Part shown: positions 21,712 through 32,800 of the stretch, piece by piece
Numbering within the stretch: the stretch's first letter is position 1
Layout of the letters: each line of letters begins with the position of its first letter
Source: Nitzschia sp. DOCU1
Lineage: Eukaryota; Bacillariophyta; Bacillariophyceae; Bacillariales; Bacillariaceae
Length of the DNA stretch: 64,000 nucleotides
Direction of reading: 5' to 3'
Assembly: GCA_951394045.1 (NCBI GenBank)
Contig: OX595997.1
Location: 62,001 to 126,000 of the forward strand
Notes under the pieces: generated by a model
Database searches by the model: none
Seen by the model: only the letters and a program-made list of their open reading frames with translations
What the model was told of the DNA's origin: nothing
Translations under genes and position numbers: made by a program

Positions 21712-23071
21712 CTACTAGACACCGGAGCATCACGAGGACTGATCTCCAAGAAGCATGTCAAGAAACTACGTGTCAGGACGACACCATCGAGAACCACCTT
21801 CACGACAGCTGGAGGTGTCCTCGAGACACACCGCGAAGTGAGAATCCAATTTAAACTTCCGAAATTTCATGCCAATAGGGTGATCGAATGGGTCTTCCAG
21901 GTGACATCCGACCTTGGCAACTATGACATGATCATAGGCCGAGACCTCTTGAGAGAACTGGGATTCAAGTTCGACTTCAAGACAAGAGAAGTCGAGTGGG
22001 ACTCGGCAGCTATCGCAATGAAAATATTTGGCGAGACGCCCAACGAAGACGCTTGGCAGGCTGATGCAGATGGCGGTGTCAAGTCCATTAAGCAAATTTT
22101 AGATGCTAAATATGCCCCAGCGGATATTCCACAGAAAATCTCCGAGATGAACCATCTGTCAGAAGAAGATAAATCCGCCCTCAAGACGCTTCTTCAGAAA
22201 CATGAGACGCTCTTTGACGGCACGCTCGGCACTTGGAAAGGCGAGCCCTTTGATATTGAGCTAAAGCCCAATGTCACGCCATATCATGCGAGGCCATATC
22301 CAGTGCTGAAGGCATATGAACAGACGCTACGCGATGAGGTCGATCGCCTCTGCGCTCCGAATGGGCGGCACCGTTGTTCATTATCCCAAAGAAGGACAAG
22401 ACGGTAGGTTTCATCAACGACTTTCGCGAACTCAATAAGCGAATCAAGAGGAAGCCATTCCCACTACCAAAGATACAAGAGCTACTGTTAAAACTAGAGG
22501 GTTTTCAGTACGCTACCAGTTTGGACCTCAACATGGGCTATTACCATGTCGAACTTAGTGCGAATGCAAAGAAATTGTGCACGCTCGTCTTCCCGTGGGG
22601 CAAGTACGAGATGCAACGACTACCTATGGGACTCAGCAACAGCCCCGATATGTTTCAAGAGAAGATGTCGTCGCTGTTCGCGGATCTAGAATACATACTT
22701 ACGTATATTGATGATCTATTAGTACTTACTAAGGGTAGTTACCTAGACCACCTAGAGAAACTCGACGTGGTACTACAACGTCTGAAAGATATGGGACTCA
22801 AGGTGAACATCAAGAAGTCCTTCTTCGCAAAAGCGGAGCTCGAATACCTTGGCTACTGGATTACCCGTGACGGTATCCAATCCGTAGCAAACAAAGTGCA
22901 AGCAATACAATCCATGCTCGCACCGCGCAATAAAAAGGAACTACGCGCTTTCATCGGTATCGTGAATTATTACCGCGATATCCTCGCCCCGCTCGCATCA
23001 CTTACGTTGAAGACAGCTAAGTGGGAGTGGACCGGCGCGCACCAAAATGCATTTGACACGATGAAGAAAAT
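21712..23071 (+). pseudogene. GypA protease and reverse transcriptase, frameshifted
   Basis: The protease is recognised by LLDTGASRGL (catalytic Asp codon at 21718) and by NYDMIIGRDLLRELG. The frame continues with the pre-RT stretch PYHARPYPVLKAYEQ to DEVDRLC near 22350. There a deletion of about 11 codons (not a multiple of three) shifts the frame, which resumes with SEWAAP and then FIIPKKDK. RT motifs follow: FPLPKIQELL, ATSLDLNMGYYHVEL, LPMGLSNSPDMFQ and the active site YIDDLLVL near 22706, all intact. The RT ends abruptly after AFDTMKKII where LINE-B1 begins. RNase H and the integrase zinc finger are missing. Confidence 0.82.
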
Positions 23072-23548
23072 AATAGCAATAGCAATTTTATTTCTATTTA
23101 ACGTTGCCTAGCTACCACCGGGAACAAACACGGATGTCGCTGGGTCAACGTGAAGCGAGTGATCACTCACTCACATCAAAGGATGGGGAGGAGCAAGGAG
23201 GAAGGGAAGAAGGGGTAAGTAGTTTATGAGAAAAAGGATTGAAAGGCGGTGACCGCCTGGGCTGTGGGGCGCCACCGAGAGTGCTTGTGGTGGGGGGGTT
23301 CTTCCGTGACCAAGGGAGATAGATGTATCGAAGGATTGACCGGATTAGGAGCCATGCGAGTAAAGCCTGGGAATGTAAGGAGTGATGGGATTTGGGATTG
23401 CCGCTGCTGGGCCCGCCGAATGCTTTTGAAGATCAGAGACTCGTAATTGTCCAAGTACGATTGCATCTGGTGTTGGGTAGCAGTCTTGAGATACGAAGAC
23501 AAATCCTGGTGAAAGTAGCAATCCCGATGTTGATGGAGCACCTTATAG
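23072..23548 (-). mobile_element. LINE-B1, short 3' fragment
   Basis: About 475 bp on the minus strand encode the last part of a LINE-B ORF2: VLHQHRDCYFHQDLSSYL, SLLTFPGFTR, HHKHSRWRP and a stop at 23224. It aligns with the ends of LINE-B2 and LINE-B3 (FEHRTKYFHSNLDQYL, HKHSRWRS). The 3' end on the coding strand is (GCTATT)2 at 23072-23083, inside a conserved AATTTTATTTCTATTTAACG-like 3' terminus shared with B2. The exact 5' limit is uncertain by a few bases. The GypA sequence on the two sides is not contiguous; about 0.9 kb is lost. Confidence 0.75.
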
Positions 23549-24309
23549 GCCCTTATACGATCAACCAGGGTAAACGACACAAGGATAAACAAAAACAACT
23601 CGAACCTTGGTGCCTTACCATGATTGACCCGGCAACTGGCTGGTTCGAGATGGTTCGTGTTCCCAACAAAGAGGCTTTTAGTATCGCCGAATTAGCCAAA
23701 AAGACGTGGTTCACGAGATACCCGTGGCCACAACAAGTTATTTATGACCGCGGCACGGAGTTCATGGGAGAATTCCGGCGAATGGTCAAGGAAGACTACG
23801 GCGTGCTTGCGCGCCCAATCACTGCGAGGAATCCGCAGGCGAATGCAATACTCGAACGAGTACATCAAACTATCGGGAACATGATTCGTACGTTTGAACT
23901 GCAGCACTCAGACGATACAGTCGGACTCGATGGAATCCTGGCAGCTGTGATGTTCGCCGTTCGCGCGACATACCACACTACGCTACAGGCTACGCCGATG
24001 CAACTAGTATTCCGTAGAGATGCTATTCTCAACACCCGCTTCGAAGCTAACTGGAAGCTCATCCGTGAGCGCAAGATGCAGCGCATTGCGAAGAACAATG
24101 CGGCAGAAAACAAAACGCGATTACCGTATGAGTATCGCGTAGGCCAACAGATCATGATCAAGCAGGACCAACAACGTAAGTTCGGTGCTAACCCCTACGA
24201 TGGTTCGTATCCAGTAGTCGCCGTGAATGACAACGGTACAGTACGTATCCAGAAGGGTGCAGTTACTCAGACCTGGAACATTCGTAACATACATCCCTAT
24301 CATAGTTAA
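23549..24309 (+). pseudogene. GypA integrase, N-terminally truncated
   Basis: The catalytic core starts within LIGPYTINQG, where the first Asp of the family (usually D-x-x-G-P) falls at the LINE junction. It continues with MIDPATGWFEMV, the second Asp in IYDRGTEFMG, and Glu in PQANAILERVHQTI. The C-terminal region includes YRVGQQIMIKQDQQ, NPYDGSYPVVAV and NIRNIHPYHS before the stop at 24307-24309. The HHCC zinc finger is absent. Integrase inserts the cDNA into the chromosome; this fragment is inactive. Confidence 0.82.
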
Positions 24310-24336
24310 GTCCTGTCCCTCCGTCATGGGGGCGGG

Positions 24337-24869
24337 TGCAGTACACTGCTTTACACGTTGACTCCTTCGAATGATTGTAGTCCAATATTATTAGTCTAAG
24401 TAGTCATGCGTGACATCATGTGTGATGACGTAGCATGACGAAAGCGTTGTGCTCGGACGCGGATGCTAGGCTGGTCTCGGACATCGTCGGACAAGGCCCA
24501 TTACCTATCGACGTCACCGACGGCGTGACGTTGGATGACGCAAGCATCGCTCATCGACTCCAGCTAGTCGTATGCCGATGAGATCCTAGTGTCAATGTCA
24601 CCTAAGATCTGGCATCTCGGTGACATTGCAACAACTATACTTTATTCCAGAGTAGCTGACAACGTCCAGGGAACCCTAGTGGAACGTCGTAGCTAGTCTA
24701 CTACAAGATGCATCAACTTCCTGTTTGGATTGTTGTCGATGCATGTCAATGTCTCGACTCTACTAGAACTACGAGAGGCTACAAGACAACTTTGTATGAT
24801 GAAAAAGGTTATTCGTAAAGCTAGTCATAATTTCCACAACTATTTCGATCCTACAAACGACGTAGTGCA
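24337..24869 (+). repeat. GypA right LTR
   Basis: Begins TGCAGTACACT directly after a purine-rich tract (ATGGGGGCGGG, 24326-24336, the likely plus-strand primer) and ends TAGTGCA. It is 533 bp long and matches the left LTR over its last 522 bp. The next 90 bp (24870-24960) contain no feature I recognise. Confidence 0.85.
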
Positions 24870-24959
24870 CAAGTTGATTCACAGTATGAAAACGATCAAA
24901 ATGACCCTGACTTTGAACGCTACACATAGCAGTAATTTGAAAAGTAGTACCATTATTAA

Positions 24960-25368
24960 ACGACTATTCCTCCTGCCGCCGCCTTCGCAATTAGGAGTAC
25001 ACACCACACTACCCTACAGGCATCCCCAGCGCAGTTAGTGTTCGGCAGGGATATGTTTCTCCCAGTACAGTTTGTGGCAGACTGGGCGCGTATTAGGCTA
25101 CGCAAGCAGAAGATCATTGATGCTTCTAACAAACGAGAGAATTCAAAGAGAATCCATCATCAGTACAACGTCGGCGATCGCGTGCTGCTCACTACACCTG
25201 GAAAATTACCGAAAGTACGGAGTCCGCATACGGGACCCTACAACGTAGTGAATGTACATGACAATGGAACCGTGACCATTCAAAATGGCCCCGTACAGCA
25301 ACGAGTTAACATCAGACGGATTACACCGTACTGGACAAAGTAACCGAACTGTTCCATAGGGAAGCGGG
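24960..25368 (+). pseudogene. GypB-L integrase C-terminal fragment
   Basis: From about 24970 the sequence matches 36845-37240 of GypB-M nearly base for base: [50 protein letters not shown] and [11 protein letters not shown] with stop at 25341-25343. This is the end of the integrase and its C-terminal domain, followed by the short purine tract and LTR. Everything upstream of it is missing. Confidence 0.85.
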
Positions 25369-25986
25369 TGCCATACCCCACAGAGACGCATAAGTAGGTT
25401 AGTCCTTTTAGCCAGATACGCTGGTAGTCTTAGTAGTCGTAGACGAACGGAGTCGTCCGCTGGACGGATGACGTACAGATGGCTAACGGACAACGGACGC
25501 GAACGAACGATGACGTCGTCACTGACGGCGCACCGACGCAGCGGTCAAAGAAGTCGCAGCGTTACACATGGAAGCGCTCTGTAGTATATCGCATAGTAAC
25601 ATTCGACTAACCCATAGAGTCCCTTGCCAACGGCATGCCAACAATCTAAGTAGTAAATATTCATCGCCCAATAGAGGAGATGTATTTAGGGCAAGGAAAT
25701 AATTCAGACCATGGGTGACGAGGAGTCATAGCTAGCCAAGACTAGGGACGCCTAGTTAGAAGGCGACGCTACGAGGAATCGACATATCCGAATGAATAGA
25801 ATACATGCGCGTTATTTACGCGCAGGGAAAGTCGTTCACAAAATGAACGACCGGTCGCAAATATTTGAAAGACAAAAATCTTTCGTCTCGTCAATCTTGT
25901 TGTTGGAAGAAGTCAAAGTAGATGTAACATAGGTCTCACAATTATCACTAGCTTTATCTTTATATCGTCACCCCCGGGATAGGGCA
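25369..25986 (+). repeat. GypB-L 3' LTR
   Basis: 618 bp, starts TGCCATACCCC and ends GATAGGGCA. It differs from the GypB-M 5' LTR at about two positions by eye. The next five bases, GAATT, are the expected TSD in the Cop1 target (Cop1 equivalent 39205-39209). Confidence 0.92.
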
Positions 25987-26264
25987 GAATTTTACGTTGG
26001 ATTGTGGAGCTCGGTCCCATCGATATTTGTGCCAAAACATCGATGTTGGCTGCGTACAATGCGTGTCCAAGGGATGGCCACCTGAAGGCAGCCCTCCATG
26101 TTTTTACCTATTTGAATAATCATGAGCGATCTGATCTTGTGATGGATGATGGGTATCCGGACCACTTGCCGGATTTACCGAAGCACGAATGGAAGGAATT
26201 TTATCCATGGGCGAGCGATGACTGGCCGCCTGACGCTCCAACTCCCCTTGGAAAACCCGTGATA
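25987..26264 (+). repeat. Cop1 left duplicate (278 bp, copia pol)
   Basis: Identical by eye to 39205-39482, part of the copia RT-RNase H linker (VELGPIDICAKTSMLAAYNA, then HLKAALHVFTYLNNHERSDL). It ends exactly where the LINE-B2 tail starts. It is interpreted as what remains of a long target-site duplication made by LINE-B2. Confidence 0.88.
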
Positions 26265-27671
26265 TCAATATCAATTTTCAATCTATTTAGCGTCGCCTAT
26301 CTAGACACCAGCCGTGAAGCGGAAATGTTTCTAGGTCGACGGAGGGCAGCTAGCGAGCTAGCCACGACTCAGGAAAAGGAGATGACCAGGTTTACGAAGA
26401 AGGGGAGGAGGGTGAAGAGGGAGTAAAGAATTGTCGAAATGCCGCGACGACAGCCGCCGCCGGCCGCCAAGGGGGTCGCCACCGGGAGTGCTTGTGGTGA
26501 TGTTGCTCCCCACGACCAAGAGAGGTTGGCGCGACCGGCGGAGGGGCGTCCAAAGGAAGAATGGCCTGAGTGCTATGGAATCCTGGATACTGGAGCAGGG
26601 ACCGAGCAGTGGCATCGTGTCGCTTGCGGGCCCGGCGTAAACTCGTCATAATGACCGGAGTATAATGCCGAATGTAAGAAGACATCTGAGCCTGAGTAGC
26701 CTGCTCCAAATACTTCTCCAACTCTTGATGAAAGTAGCTGAGGCGATGCTCGGTTAAAACATTGTCGCGTTCGTCGTGCAAGATCCGGATCCGGGTCCGA
26801 AGTTCATCCATAGTAGCTGGAGAGGCGCGAGCGGAGTTAGTGTGGATCTTCTTGAGGTGAGTTTCCCAAAGCCGACTGAGTTGGCACCACACAGTTTTCA
26901 CCAGCCCACTTAAAAATACGTCCTGATCCGTGTCCAAATCGGACCCTGCGCCGGAAGTGGCGTCATGCGCTGGATCCGAAATGTCAAACAAAATATCCCA
27001 TTCATCGTGACTCTCAGCCAGAGATTCGCCAACCGAACAATCATCATCCGCTGAGGGAAGTGAGGAGGGATCACCGGAGAAATTGCCATTGTCGTCTGCG
27101 GTAGAAGCATCAGCCGGGGCCTCCCACAATTCGCTATTCAGAAGATCACGCCAAGCTGTGGTCAGGAACCCACGAGTAAAACGATGCCAGCCAATCTGCC
27201 GTTGCAACGGGCCAACTAAGTAATGAGCATCCGTAGGATCTTCATCGTCAAGCCAGAGGTGCCACGCTTCGACGTAAGCGTTAACAAAAACTTCTGGAGC
27301 CTTCCATTTGGTACAAAACTTCCGAATGACATCGCCGATACCATACTGAATGAGAACACCGCATAATATGATCGAACATTTCCCGGTGACCGCAATGGGG
27401 ACAGGCTTCATCCACCCACTTCTGAAACTTTGCTTTGTGTGACCTTGTCGGCAGCTTGTCGTAGACCAGTTTCAGTAAATGAGTATCCGAAGAGCGGTAC
27501 GTGCGGGCCGCCATGCGGAATGCATCCCAGTCGACCAGTGCCGAAGTGCTGTTGTCCCAGCCGTGGCGCTCACTCATATACTTGTAATAGTCGGGCTCCG
27601 AGATGGCATGTTGAATAGCGGATGAAAGTCGCGAGGTGACGGTGCCTGTAGGTAAATCGAAATGACACCGG
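26265..27671 (-). mobile_element. LINE-B2, 3' part
   Basis: Minus-strand LINE fragment, split from its 5' part (37859-38352) by GypB-M. It carries the ORF2 C-terminus: a frame from the LTR border at 27671 to about 27400 ([20 protein letters not shown], then [17 protein letters not shown], a CX2C...HX3C finger). After a frameshift it continues at 27411-26392 ([15 protein letters not shown] ... YFHQELEKYLEQAT ... HHKHSRWRPP). The 3' terminus on the coding strand has ATTGAT repeated twice (26264-26275 on the plus strand is ATCAATATCAAT). There is no poly(A). Confidence 0.82.
27667..27671. repeat. TSD of GypB-M, left copy (ACCGG)
   Basis: The five bases before the LTR, repeated at 37859-37863. 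Confidence 0.9.
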
Positions 27672-28289
27672 TGCCATACCCCACAGAGACGCATAAGTAG
27701 GTTAGTCCTTTTAGCCAGATACGCTGGTAGTCTTAGTAGTCGTAGACGAACGGAGTCGTCCGCTGGACGGATGACGTACAGACGGCTAACGGACAACGGA
27801 CGCGAACGAACGATGACGTCGTCACTGACGGCGCACCGACGCAGCGGTCAAAGAAGTCGCAGCGTTACACATGGAAGCGCTCTGTAGTATATCGCATAGT
27901 AACATTCGACTAACCCATAGAGTCCCTTGCCAACGGCATGCCAACAATCTAAGTAGTAAATATTCATCGCCCAATAGAGGAGATGTATTTAGGGCAAGGA
28001 AATAATTCAGACCATGGGTGACGAGGAGTCGTAGCTAGCCAAGACTAGGGACGCCTAGTTAGAAGGCGACGCTACGAGGAATCGACATATCCGAATGAAT
28101 AGAATACATGCGCGTTATTTACGCGCAGGGAAAGTCGTTCACAAAATGAACGACCGGTCGCAAATATTTGAAAGACAAAAATCTTTCGTCTCGTCAATCT
28201 TGTTGTTGGAAGAAGTCAAAGTAGATGTAACATAGGTCTCACAATTATCACTAGCTTTATCTTTATATCGTCACCCCCGGGATAGGGCA
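27672..28289 (+). repeat. GypB-M 5' LTR
   Basis: 618 bp, TGCCATACC...GGATAGGGCA. The antisense frame [20 protein letters not shown] recurs in every copy of this LTR but is a chance ORF. The leader after it (CAGTTTTAAAACTCCCG) shows no tRNA match I can name. Confidence 0.95.
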
Positions 28290-28367
28290 CAGTTTTAAAA
28301 CTCCCGTTTAAGGATGAAGACCTCCTACTCCAACCACGAGTACGCGAAGAAAGTTGCGTTGTTGCTC

Positions 28368-28707
28368 ACTCAAGCCGCTCACGTCAACCCTCCGTTGATC
28401 CCCTTCCGTCGTGAGAAACCGAAAGAAGAGGACATTCTCCAAGACGACGAGAAGTCCAAGAAGGTGAAAATCAAGTTGGACCCCACCGATGAAGACTCGG
28501 ATGAGTTCGAAACGCGTTGCTTCATCTTCGAGCAAGGACTCAAGCCGCTCACGTCAACCCTCCGTTGATCCCCTTCCGTCGTGAGAAACCGAAAGAAGAG
28601 GACATTCTCCAAGACGACGAGAAGTCCAAGAAGGTGAAAATCAAGTTGGACCCCACCGATGAAGACTCGGATGAGTTCGAAACGCGTTGCTTCATCTTCG
28701 AGCAAGG
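28368..28707 (+). repeat. Exact 170-bp tandem duplication in gag
   Basis: Units 28368-28537 and 28538-28707 are identical by eye, both beginning ACTCAAGCCGCTCACG and ending CTTCGAGCAAGG. 170 is not divisible by three. Confidence 0.95.
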
Positions 28708-29377
28708 CGACGCCGAACGGTGGGTCAAGTGGCGGATGCAGATGGACGAGTTGATTCGGGACGTCCCCTTGGACGATGGGGAGAAGAAGATCAAGTATGC
28801 GAAGGCGTTGTTGGCTGGGGATGCAAGGCAAAGGTTCGCGGACATCGTCGCTAACCTCCGTCCCTCCATCGAAGTTGAGTCGGACGACGAAGAAGAAGGT
28901 ATGCCGGACGACACGTTCAACGAGGCGATGCAGAGGATGAGCCAGTACTACTTTGGCACCGAACACGCCTACCGCCGCCAACAAAACTACCTACGCTACC
29001 ATGTGTTCATGATGGAGATGTCTTTGGCCGACTTCAAGGCCGAGCTACTTCGTCAAAACAACATGCTACCTTACTTCCCGATCCCCGAAGACAAAACGAG
29101 CTGCGAGATCCTCGACCGAGCCAAAAGAATCGAGTGGCAGCGAGATCTGCTCACCTCGAACATCGATCCCTTCTCGATGAGGCTCGATGAGTACTACAAG
29201 TACTTGGAAAAGCTCGAAGCCAAGCACGTCTTCGACGATGCTGTCCGAGCGGACAAAAAGAATAAAGAAAAGAAAAACGCCGACCGATCTGAAAGCGAAA
29301 GCAAAGACGGCGGCAAGAAAAGAAAGAGAGGCAAAGACCGCAAGAAAGCCGAAAAAGGGGACAGAAAGAAACCCTGC

Positions 29378-29800
29378 GAGCACTGCGGCAAGTTCCATCG
29401 GGCCCCCGACGACAAGTGTTGGAGTCTTCCTGGCAATGCCAAGGATCGCCCAAACAAGCGTCCGCGCGGAGCCAAAGAGAACATGTTCTCGGCACTCCAA
29501 ATGGAGACTGTCGTGAAGGCCCTCGCTAAGAAACAGAGTAAGAAAGAAAAAGGTAAGACCAAAGCCAAAAGGCAGGTCAGCTTCCGGCTGAATAATCAGT
29601 CAGACAGTAGCAGTAACGAAAGTAGCGATTCTGAAAGCGACTACATTGACTACAATAGCGAAAATGAACATAGTTTTGCTATTCGAACGTCACGCCCTAG
29701 AATAGAGCTGAATAGGAAAATTGCCAGGCGGCTAACTACAGAAATAGTCGTCGAAGCTTTAAATCCTAGAGGTGAATCCTACGTCCTTAGAACTCTTCTA
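29378..29800 (+). repeat. Left 423-bp target duplication flanking LINE-B3
   Basis: Identical by eye to 33670-34092. It encodes the gag zinc knuckle to just before the protease DTG (HCGKFHRAPDD ... SYVLRTLL). Confidence 0.93.
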
Positions 29801-32800
29801 TCAATATCAATATTATTTCTTTTTATCGTGGTTGTCTACACAAGCCACGTGGGAGCTGCTTTCGCTACGAGCAACCCCCGAGGGGAAGGATTGAGGGGAG
29901 AGGCTGGAAGTGAGAGGAAAGGAAGGGGTTACAGACTGGAAGAGAAGAAATCGCGGATGGAGCGCTGATGGCCATGATCGGAGGAGGAGCGCCAACGGGA
30001 ATGCTTGTGTGGGAGATTTGGTCCTGCTGCCAAATCAAGGGGAGGTGCAAGAGGGATGATAGGCTCAGCCGTTTGCCGAGTGAATCCGAGAAAGGTGAGC
30101 AGGGACGGGTTGTTGTTGCCTCGTTTGCTCTCTTGCCGGACGCTAGCCGCGATGGCTGGTTGGTAGGTGCGTAGGTAATCAGCCAGCTGTTGGTAGGATG
30201 CTGTCTCGAGGTATTGGTCTAGGTTGGAGTGGAAGTATTTGGTCCGGTGTTCAAAAAGAACATTGGAACGTTGTCTTTGCATTATCCGGATTCTGGCCAC
30301 GAGTTCTTGGCGTTTAGCAGGGGAATGTTTGGATTGTTCGTGCGCATGAATTTCGTCAAGATGCTGCTGCCACAACGTACTCAGCTCCTGCCACACCACT
30401 TTAATAAGGCCGCTCATGAACAACTTCGGATCGGATGCCGCTGTGAAATTCCGCGTGGTCGTTTCGCCTTCCAGACTATCAAGGAAGAATTCCAATTCGC
30501 TCTCATCAGATTCATAATCATCGTCGTAATTGGCATTGAGTTGGGCCAATGAAGCAGAGTGAGTCGTTTCTTCCAGCCAATACCGCCACTGGATAGAAAG
30601 AAAGCCACGAGGAAGAAGACGCCAGCCGATAGCGTTCTGAGAGGGACCAATAGTACGGTGCAGGGTAGTGGGGTCTTCGTCGCGGAGCCACATCGAAATA
30701 GATTCATTGAAGAGAACTGTGAAGGCGTTGGGGGCGTCTTTCTGATGACAATATTGGATAATTGCCGAGCTCAAACCCGTCCGAAATGACAGTGAAGTTG
30801 GATTAGAGCACTGCATAAGATGGTCAAATGTTTCAGCGGGTGCGTGGCAGTGTGGACACTCTGCTGTTGTCCATGGCTCCATTTTGCTTTTCGTTGACTG
30901 CGTGGGTAATTTGTCATGGACCAACTTGAGGCAGTGAACATCCGAGGGGGAGTAGGATTTAGAGGCGGAACGAAAGCAGGGCCAGTCGACAGCTGCTCGG
31001 GTTTGGGGACTCCAATGGTGTCGTGATTCCAAGTATTTATAAAAAGCGGGTTCAGCAGCGGCGCGCCTGATTGCGGCTACGTAATGGCCATGGACTGACC
31101 GGCCATTCAGATCGAAAATGCAGCGTGTTCGTGGATACAGAGGGGTCAGCCGAGGATTTGGAGGATGACCTAGTAATGCTTGTGTTGCAAGCTCGTCGGC
31201 GCGGATGTTGAATTTGGCCTCGGTGGTGAGGGGACTGCTGTTGCCGCGATCCTGATGCCCTTTGACCCACTTGTAGGACATCGAATCGTGATGGAGTGCC
31301 GTATATGTGTCGTGAATCGCCTCGGTTAGATCCCAGTCTGAGGCTAATGTTGCGTTTGGAAACACCCCCGTGTAGGTTGTCCGAGCAGTATCTCGTTGCA
31401 CCAGGCCGGCGTTATCGCTGATGGCAACAATGGCTAATTGGGCCGGAAGAGGGATACCGGTAAATTTCACCAGGTGGAACAGAATACGCAGTGCGGATAA
31501 CTGGCCGGTGCCTTCGGCGCGAAAGGAGGACGGCTCGCCAAAGGCAATTCCAGAATTTTCAATAAGGGGGTCACCGGCGGACGTGCCAATGACAACTCCG
31601 AAACTCATGGTGACTTCAGGGATGGAACCGCCATCGGAGACTGCGAGAAGTGATTCAGATGGTTCGAGATTTGCGAGGTAGTCCAAAACGGTGTAGGGAC
31701 CGGAATAGAAGTGGACGTTGGAAAGAAGAGGCTGCTCCCAGGCGGGGAGCTGGGATAGATACTCCTGGAAATCGTGGAGGAAAGCTGGGGGCGGGTTTGG
31801 GCGCGGTGGATTTGGGACAATGTGTCGGAGGTGGGCGATGTCGTCAGGGCCGATGTGGAGGTCAACAGGTACGGCAGCAGAAGTTGGACTCCAAGATGTC
31901 GCCCGGTTTGGGGAAAAACAATAATTATTGGTGGGTGTCGGGCAATATTCCCAGTAGCAGCCATCTCGCCAGTGGAATAAAGTAGGGAATGGGCCGGGAA
32001 CAAAATAGCTCTCACAACGAAGATGCAGTTGGTCAGTGGGGAGAAGCCAACGGCCAAGATCTGTGGCGGGAAGCGAGTATCCGCTATGGGTACACCAATT
32101 GAGAAGAAATTTTTGCCACCGGTGCTTGATTTGGTATGCGCTCGGCCGTTTCTGGAGGGTAACGATCTGGTTAGGATCGAACCAGGCCGGCCGCGTGCAC
32201 GTCCATATATGAGCCAAGATCCGAGTGCCTGACGCGTTGAACAGGTCCGAGATCGTCACCACATGTAGGTATAATCGGCAGTAATTGACAATTCGAATAT
32301 CTTTGGCTGTCAATGTATCATCGTTAACAGCTTGTTGCATAATGTGGGTATCACCCAGGCGCTGGAGTGGGGACACAAAATCTTCATCCACTCGTAGAGA
32401 GCCGCCGATGTGGTGAAGAAAGGTTCGGAGACTCGGCATCCATCGACCTTCAAGATGCGGTAGCGGAGTAGAGACATCAACTAAAATCGATTTGTGCAAC
32501 CCAGATTGCCATTGGTGCCACGCAAGGTCGACACGTAAGACCTTGGAAATAACGGAGCCGGTGCGCCAATGTTTGATGAATAGTAGTACTTGACCTTCAC
32601 CCTGAAGGGTGTACCACATGACGAAGCCCCCGCCAGCGTATTCGGTCGGTGCATAGATGAGGGCGGAGGGAGTGGTCCGGGCGAGTCCACACTTTGCAAT
32701 AATCGCTCCCATAGATTGTCGTTGGGCTTTGTCCAGAATTTTCTGTGGAAAAAAGGATTGGGGGAGGACGTACTTGATGCTGGAAATATACATCGCATGA

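Larger units (their letters stand above)
11666..24869 (+). mobile_element. GypA, Ty3/gypsy LTR retrotransposon with two LINE insertions
   Basis: The element consists of a left LTR (11666-12187), a leader, gag (from 20700), protease, RT, integrase and a right LTR (24337-24869). LINE-A1 sits in the leader directly after the left LTR, and a LINE-B1 fragment replaces the RNase H to integrase-finger region. The left LTR lacks the first 11 bases seen in the right LTR (which begins TGCAGTACACT), so the left border is damaged and no target duplication can be shown. By eye the two LTRs differ at about eleven positions over 522 bp, so the insertion is not recent. Frameshifts in pol confirm it is dead. 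Confidence 0.85.
28314..29800 (+). pseudogene. GypB-M gag, with 170-bp duplication
   Basis: ATG at 28314 starts MKTSYSNHEYAKKVALLLTQ. An exact tandem duplication (28368-28537 and 28538-28707) shifts the frame by two, so the first frame stops at 28568 and the rest continues from the second unit. The capsid-like region (RWVKWRMQMDELIRDVP, HAYRRQQNYLRYHVFMMEMS) is followed by a Lys/Glu-rich segment and a zinc knuckle, CEHCGKFHRAPDDKC (CX2CX3HX6C). Then comes a Ser/Asp/Glu-rich linker. In this family gag and pol share one frame. The coding sequence is broken at 29800, just before the protease DTG, by LINE-B3. Confidence 0.82.

Noticed and set aside
25206..25493. Recurring minus-strand ORF ([16 protein letters not shown]...) also at 27281, 37078 and on the plus strand at 60402
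   Set aside because: It is the antisense of the GypB LTR and integrase end, present wherever that LTR is; no independent gene evidence.
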